From positions 1 to 17,690 of the forward strand of contig DAOVCM010000004.1 of NCBI GenBank assembly GCA_030670015.1: a stretch of 17,690 nucleotides of DNA. Reading direction: 5' to 3'. This document shows positions 13,765 through 17,690 of the stretch, one piece after another. The translations under genes and the position numbers were made by a program. Origin of the DNA: Candidatus Bathyarchaeota archaeon. Lineage in GTDB: Archaea; Thermoproteota; Bathyarchaeia; TCS64. Each line of letters opens with the position of its first letter. Position 1 is the first letter of the stretch. The notes below the pieces were generated by a model. It ran no database searches and had not been told where the DNA came from. It worked only from the letters and a program-made list of their open reading frames with translations.

Positions 13765-14775
13765 TCAGTCACCCTCTACATGCTTCAGGAACTCAGTGTT
13801 GACGTATGTTATCTGCGGTGGATCATCGGGGTACCTGAATTTCCTCACTGCCCTCCGCAGTTTGATTAGTCTCTTGGAGGGGCCCATCACACTACCTTTT
13901 AAAAGGAGGTAGTCACCTCTAACCTCGCCGTACCGGTTGAAGCCTCCCTTGGGTGTGACCCGTTCCCCGTCTGATCCCATGAGGAGGATGCGCTTGTTGT
14001 ATTCGGTCCTGTTGTGGAAGCCCATTTGACCTGCCCGGGGGACAGTGGGCATCACCCTTCTCGGCTTCCATGGTCCGATGGAAGCAACTCCTCTCACGGT
14101 CTTCCTGGATTTCCGTTGAAGGATCCTTATTCCCCATCTCTTCACTGGACCCTGGAATCCCCTACCCGTGGTCACGCCGATGACGTCAAGGGACTCTCCA
14201 GCGTTGAATATGTCAGAGACGCTTACCGTCTTCCCCAGGAGCTCTCGTGCGTACTTGAGTTGCTCCTCCTTCGAGCCTCCGCCGATGGCAATCTCCATGA
14301 GATCTGGCTTCTTCTTCGAAACCGATGCGAGACGGGGCTGAGTAGCCGCGATGACCCTGAGCTGGGCTATCTTTTCCATCTCGGTCTCAATACCTTCGAG
14401 GCCAGCCTCCGAGCTGTCTCCTCCATGGCTTTTTACCTTCCTGAGAATGTCGACAGGTAGGTTATCCATCCAAGCCTCGGTGATTGCTCTAAGTCCATCG
14501 TGGGTTTTCTCGTAGGCTCTAACGCCGACGACGACCATAGGTGGCGCATCTATGATCGTGGCGGCGTTCTTCATCTCCTTCCTGTAATCGGGTGCGCGAT
14601 CCCTGTCCTCGATCAAGAAAACATGGGTCATACCTGCCTTGTAGCCTGCGAAGCCTAGGAGTCTTGGGCCATCGTTAACCTCAGGCCAGAAGTTTATCCT
14701 GCCATCTATATTTTTAGCTCGTTTCCTCGGTGAAAAAGCTCTCGAACCACGCTTTGGTCTATGTTTCCGGGGCAT
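13765..14775 (-). CDS. rpl3: Large subunit ribosomal protein uL3
   Basis: 50S protein whose loop reaches toward the peptidyl transferase centre. The 336-residue product is the long archaeal form, with the N-terminal PRKHRPKRGSRAFSPRKRAK, the LGFAGYKAGMTHVF segment, and the diagnostic GRGFQGPVKRWGIRI, then GSIGPWKP-type ASIGPWKPRRVMPTVPRAGQ. The ATG at 14775 is preceded by GGTG and, about 50 bases upstream, by a TATA-like box. It is the first gene of the S10 run, as in most archaea. Confidence 0.97.
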   Translation of the reverse strand: MPRKHRPKRGSRAFSPRKRAKNIDGRINFWPEVNDGPRLLGFAGYKAGMTHVFLIEDRDRAPDYRKEMKNAATIIDAPPMVVVGVRAYEKTHDGLRAITEAWMDNLPVDILRKVKSHGGDSSEAGLEGIETEMEKIAQLRVIAATQPRLASVSKKKPDLMEIAIGGGSKEEQLKYARELLGKTVSVSDIFNAGESLDVIGVTTGRGFQGPVKRWGIRILQRKSRKTVRGVASIGPWKPRRVMPTVPRAGQMGFHNRTEYNKRILLMGSDGERVTPKGGFNRYGEVRGDYLLLKGSVMGPSKRLIKLRRAVRKFRYPDDPPQITYVNTEFLKHVEGD

Positions 14776-14822
14776 CTGAACACCACTATTTTTTGATTAG
14801 CTGATATGAATCACTGCGTCCG

Positions 14823-14832
14823 AAATTTAAAT
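14823..14832 (-). promoter_or_regulatory. Candidate TATA box for the uL3 unit
   Basis: The minus strand reads ATTTAAATTT. A transcription start about 25 bases downstream (near 14803) would give a leader of about 27 bases before the uL3 ATG, enough to include the GGTG ribosome binding site. It lies in the only gap between the MFS gene and uL3 and is the natural promoter of the ribosomal cluster. Confidence 0.55.
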
Positions 14833-14904
14833 GATTCGTATTGAATTGAACCAAGATAAGACAGTTAAAAGGTCCATTCCTCGTTGACAGATAGGAAGAT
14901 CGAG

Positions 14905-16077
14905 CTAGCTGCTGAATTTCCTCTGGTTCTCTTTGAGTAATAGAGCGATGGGTATGCCCAATGCGAAGAACGCTGCTGTTGCTAGGAAGGGTGATGTGTG
15001 GCTAACGGAGGTGTACAGGTATCCTGAGATTAAAGGTCCGATTGTGAACCCGAGGCGGACGCTTGTCATTCTGATGCCGAAGGCTGATCCCGTCAGTTCC
15101 GGAGGGAAGGAGTCTGACAGCAGGGCTAGAGAGGCAGGCCAGGTCATACTCCAAAGTCCAAAGGCTACGGAGTATAGGATGATGAGTGTCACCCAGTTAT
15201 CGATGAGGGGCCAGATACCATATAGTAAGGGGCATAGGGCTGTGCATGCGACTATCAGCTTTTTTCGACCGTATCTGTCGGCGAGTAATCCACTAGGTAT
15301 CTGGGTGAAGAGGGTGAGGATACTTGAACCGGTGAAGAATAACCCAATTAGGAACGTTGGGAGTTCTAGCTGATCTTGAAGGAAGATAGGAAGTATTGTA
15401 GTCAGTCCGCCTATGCCTGTCGTTACTACGAGGTGGAAGACAAAGAAGATCATGAGCGTTGGGAGATACTGTCGATCGGTGAGAGAGGATTTCCTCAAGG
15501 TTTCTTCGCCTTCTATGGTAGGGATAGTCTTCTCTTTCAACATCAGCGTCGGTATGAGGCTTGCAGCCATAATAGCGGCGGAACCTAGGAAAGGATAGCT
15601 CCAGCCCATGTTGTCAATGATGTACCCGCTCAGTGTGGGTCCTATGATACCACCTATTGGCCACGCTAGGTTCATGAGGCCGAACAGAGTTGCTCTGTTT
15701 GCCGGTGTCGCTGCCTCAGATATCATGGCCATCCTTGCAGGGACAAAGAAAGAGAAGGAAATGCTGAATAACATGTAGAAGGGAGTGACCGTTCTCCAGC
15801 TGTTCATAAAGGCCATGAAGAAGGGGGGAATGGCGCCGAGAACCACGCTTACAAGCAGCATCTTCCTCTTTCCTATTCGATCCATAAGTATGCCGCTGGG
15901 CAGCATCAGCAACATGGCGGCGAGACCTGCCACGGATATGACGAGACCGATCTCCACCTCAGTAGCGTTGAGACTTCTTAGGTACAAGGGGAAGAGTGGC
16001 TGGACGATTTGGCTGGCGAAGCCTACGGCTAGGTTCAAGGCAAAGAGGAACCAGAGGTTTCTGTCAAGATCCAGCAT
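14905..16077 (-). CDS. Major facilitator superfamily transporter, drug-efflux-like
   Basis: Membrane transporter with about twelve hydrophobic segments; the 390-residue length is typical for a 12-TM MFS protein. Motif A is clear between TM2 and TM3 (GILMDRIGKRK, residues 62-72) and repeated between TM8 and TM9 (GLLADRYGRKK, 263-273). Segment five has GGIIGPTLSG, like motif C of proton-coupled drug exporters, so efflux is the best guess; the substrate is unknown. The frame is open to an ATG at 16134 that overlaps the nth gene by 14 bases and adds 19 polar residues. I prefer the ATG at 16077, which starts just before TM1 and has GAAGGT upstream, but the longer start cannot be excluded. It ends 130 bases before uL3 and has no obvious link to translation. 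Confidence 0.9.
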   Translation of the reverse strand: MLDLDRNLWFLFALNLAVGFASQIVQPLFPLYLRSLNATEVEIGLVISVAGLAAMLLMLPSGILMDRIGKRKMLLVSVVLGAIPPFFMAFMNSWRTVTPFYMLFSISFSFFVPARMAMISEAATPANRATLFGLMNLAWPIGGIIGPTLSGYIIDNMGWSYPFLGSAAIMAASLIPTLMLKEKTIPTIEGEETLRKSSLTDRQYLPTLMIFFVFHLVVTTGIGGLTTILPIFLQDQLELPTFLIGLFFTGSSILTLFTQIPSGLLADRYGRKKLIVACTALCPLLYGIWPLIDNWVTLIILYSVAFGLWSMTWPASLALLSDSFPPELTGSAFGIRMTSVRLGFTIGPLISGYLYTSVSHTSPFLATAAFFALGIPIALLLKENQRKFSS

Positions 16078-16120
16078 AGATTCGGAACCTTCAAGGAAGG
16101 TAAGACGGTAACTAAAAAGA

Positions 16121-16774
16121 TTATCTGAACTCATCCGAGTAGGGGCAGAGGTCCTTGAGGAAGCACTGAGGGCATCTTGGTTTTTGCGCTCTGCATACCT
16201 CTCGTCCGAATCGGATTAGTAGGACATGGACGTCCTCATAGGATTCAAGAGGTGTTGCGACCTCAAGGGCTTTACGGACCTCGTCATACGACGCCTTGGC
16301 GGAGACGAGCTGCAGACGTTTCGTAATGCGGAAGATATGGCGGTCCACGGGGATGACCTTCTTTCCAGCGGCGAACATGAGTAGGACATCTGCAGTCTTA
16401 GGTCCGACTCCCGGAAGCTGCATCAGCGCTTCTCTGGCCTCAGGGTAGGGCTTAGCGAGTGTTGGCTTCAGGTCGCCGCCGTGGTGTTCGATGACGGCTT
16501 CGGCCACCTTTTTCAGGGTTCTACTCCGCTGGTTGTACATGCCGGCGGGGCGGATGGCGTCGGCGACGGCCTCGACGGGTGCGTTCACGAGGGTCTCTGG
16601 AGTCACCCCTATGGCTGATTCAAGGCGGTCAAAGGCCACGGCCTCGTTTCGGTAGTTTGTGTTCTGGCTCAGAATTGTTCTGACTAAGCTTCTGAAGGGG
16701 TCTGTGGACCTGGGTCTCCAGCATCTGTTATAGTGGTCAAGGAGTCGTACTAAGATCTCCTCAGCCCTCTTCAA
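16121..16774 (-). CDS. nth: Endonuclease III family DNA glycosylase/AP lyase
   Basis: Base-excision repair enzyme. The helix-hairpin-helix is LPGVGPKTADVLL, with the catalytic lysine; 18 residues later comes PVDRHIFRITKRL, with the catalytic aspartate, the same spacing as Lys120-Asp138 in the E. coli enzyme. The C-terminal CRAQKPRCPQCFLKDLC has the C-x6-C-x2-C-x5-C pattern of the [4Fe-4S] cluster. The N-terminal ILSQNTNYRNEA differs from the bacterial LLSAQATD and resembles archaeal relatives, so the exact damaged base is uncertain. There is no ATG start: TTG at 16774 (217 residues, GAGGAG 13 bases upstream) and TTG at 16801 (226 residues, overlapping hflX by 41 bases) are both possible. Confidence 0.94.
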   Translation of the reverse strand: MKRAEEILVRLLDHYNRCWRPRSTDPFRSLVRTILSQNTNYRNEAVAFDRLESAIGVTPETLVNAPVEAVADAIRPAGMYNQRSRTLKKVAEAVIEHHGGDLKPTLAKPYPEAREALMQLPGVGPKTADVLLMFAAGKKVIPVDRHIFRITKRLQLVSAKASYDEVRKALEVATPLESYEDVHVLLIRFGREVCRAQKPRCPQCFLKDLCPYSDEFR

Positions 16775-17690
16775 CGACTTCCACTTTCTCCTCGCTTCCA
16801 ATCGGGGTTGGTGGTTCCTTCAGCTCTTTAAGCCTCTCTATGACAAGATGGATCAATCCATCCAGATTAGTGCGGTCCTTTGCCGAGACGGTTGTCCATG
16901 GTAGTCCGATGTACTTCATACCGAGTTCCTCGCCCACGGTTTCAACGGAGTTAGGCGCTAGATCGACCTTGTTGAACACTATGATGATGTGCTCCCGAGG
17001 GATGTCAATTTCCCTGAGGAGCCTGATGCCCTCGGAGAGCTTAATGCGGATAGTCATGACTGGGTCGGTTATTTCGAGGAGGAGGATGACGAGGTCGGCG
17101 CTTCGCATGTCCTCCAGGTTTAGCTCAAAGCTCTTGATGAGACGTGGGTCGAGATCTATGACGAAGCCTATGGTGTCGATGAAGAGTAGTGTGGTCTTCG
17201 GGTCTACGAAGCGGCGTTGGTACTTGCTGCTCAGGGTGGTGAAGGGTAGGTCGCTGACGGGCTTCTTGTCGCCGGTGAGGGCGTTGAAGAGGCTTGTCTT
17301 CCCGGCGTTGTAGAATCCAGCGATACAGATCGTTGGGAAGCCGAGGCGGCGCCTCTTCCTAATCCTCTGTCGCTTCTCCTTGGCTAGGGCCTCTATCTGC
17401 CGGTGGATTCTGGCCTGGCGACGGGTGAGCTCCCTGAGCTGGCTGTGGAAGGCGTACTCTCCCATGCTGCGGAAGAAGGGCCTGTCATTGTGGTAGCGGA
17501 GGTTGGCCTCAAGTTTGAAGTATGGGGTCAGTTTCTCAAGGCGGGCTGCCTCGATCTGGAGCTTGCTTATGTTGTCGGACGCCATTTTATCGAAGATCTC
17601 GAGGGTGATCTCGTAGCGGTCGACAACATCGCATCCGATTGCCATGATAAGGTTGAGCTTCTGGCTGCTGCGCAGGAAGTTGTAGAATAC
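16761..17690 (-). CDS. hflX: HflX-family ribosome-associated GTPase (5' end outside window)
   Basis: GTPase that binds the large ribosomal subunit; bacterial HflX splits stalled ribosomes. An ATG at 17645 would give 294 residues, but the frame continues open to the window edge and encodes FYNFLRSSQKLNLI, which matches the end of the HflX N-terminal domain. The gene therefore begins outside the window. Counting from that Met: IGCDVVDR-YEITLEIFD (residues 3-19), a helical linker, then the G domain with G1 GFYNAGKTS (110-118), G3 DTIGF (157-161), G4 NKVD (225-228) and G5 SAK (254-256). The glycine-rich GPGE-type motif that usually precedes the helical linker is replaced by RSMGEYAFHSQLRE. Its last bases overlap nth, suggesting one transcript. 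Confidence 0.93.
   Translation of the reverse strand, partial: VFYNFLRSSQKLNLIMAIGCDVVDRYEITLEIFDKMASDNISKLQIEAARLEKLTPYFKLEANLRYHNDRPFFRSMGEYAFHSQLRELTRRQARIHRQIEALAKEKRQRIRKRRRLGFPTICIAGFYNAGKTSLFNALTGDKKPVSDLPFTTLSSKYQRRFVDPKTTLLFIDTIGFVIDLDPRLIKSFELNLEDMRSADLVILLLEITDPVMTIRIKLSEGIRLLREIDIPREHIIIVFNKVDLAPNSVETVGEELGMKYIGLPWTTVSAKDRTNLDGLIHLVIERLKELKEPPTPIGSEEKVEVVEEG

Noticed and set aside
1..17690. CRISPR arrays, insertion sequences, integration sites or toxin-antitoxin genes
   Set aside because: No regularly spaced repeats, transposase-like proteins, terminal inverted repeats or small paired genes seen; the window is core genome.

Overview
The window is archaeal chromosomal DNA carrying an almost complete S10-spc ribosomal protein cluster, all read on the minus strand, so the genes run from the right end of the window to the left. 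The archaeal/eukaryotic-type proteins eL32, eL19 and eS4, the RNase P subunit Rpp29 between uL29 and uS17, TATA-like promoter boxes in place of -35/-10 boxes, and the archaeal forms of uS14, uS5 and uS17 make Archaea certain. The lineage is less sure. From the look of uL22, uL15 and the HflX GTPase I favour a TACK-type archaeon, possibly Bathyarchaeia, but that is an impression that needs a phylogeny.

Layout, in the direction of transcription. (1) 17690-14905: three overlapping genes, namely an HflX-family GTPase cut by the window edge, an endonuclease III family DNA glycosylase, and a major facilitator transporter. (2) 14904-14776: a short gap with a TATA-like box, then the S10 part: uL3, uL4, uL23, uL2, uS19. 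(3) 11562-11320: an AT-rich gap of about 240 bases with hairpins, a T-tract and a TATA-like box. (4) The long run uL22, uS3, uL29, Rpp29, uS17, uL14, uL24, eS4, uL5, uS14, uS8, uL6, eL32, eL19, uL18, uS5, uL30, packed with overlaps or gaps of a few bases. (5) 2950-2807: a second gap with a TATA-like box, then uL15, SecY and an AlaX-type alanyl-tRNA editing protein, closed by a T7 tract right after the last stop codon. (6) 1-285: AT-rich and without a convincing gene.

The genes supply core parts of both ribosomal subunits, an RNase P subunit for tRNA maturation, the SecYEG channel that receives nascent membrane proteins, and a tRNA proofreading enzyme. Three AT-rich promoter-bearing gaps suggest at least three transcription units inside what is often treated as one operon.

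The region is largely conventional and I see no new defence or mobile system. The unusual points are: long acidic, probably disordered extensions on uS3 (C-terminal, about 147 residues) and uL5 (N-terminal, 85 residues), with a smaller one on eL32; AlaX coupled to secY where adenylate kinase and the rest of the spc tail are commonly found; no aIF1/SUI1 gene between uL29 and Rpp29; non-ATG starts in 8 of 22 ribosomal protein genes; and a small uS14 gene with a GTG start that a length cut-off would miss.
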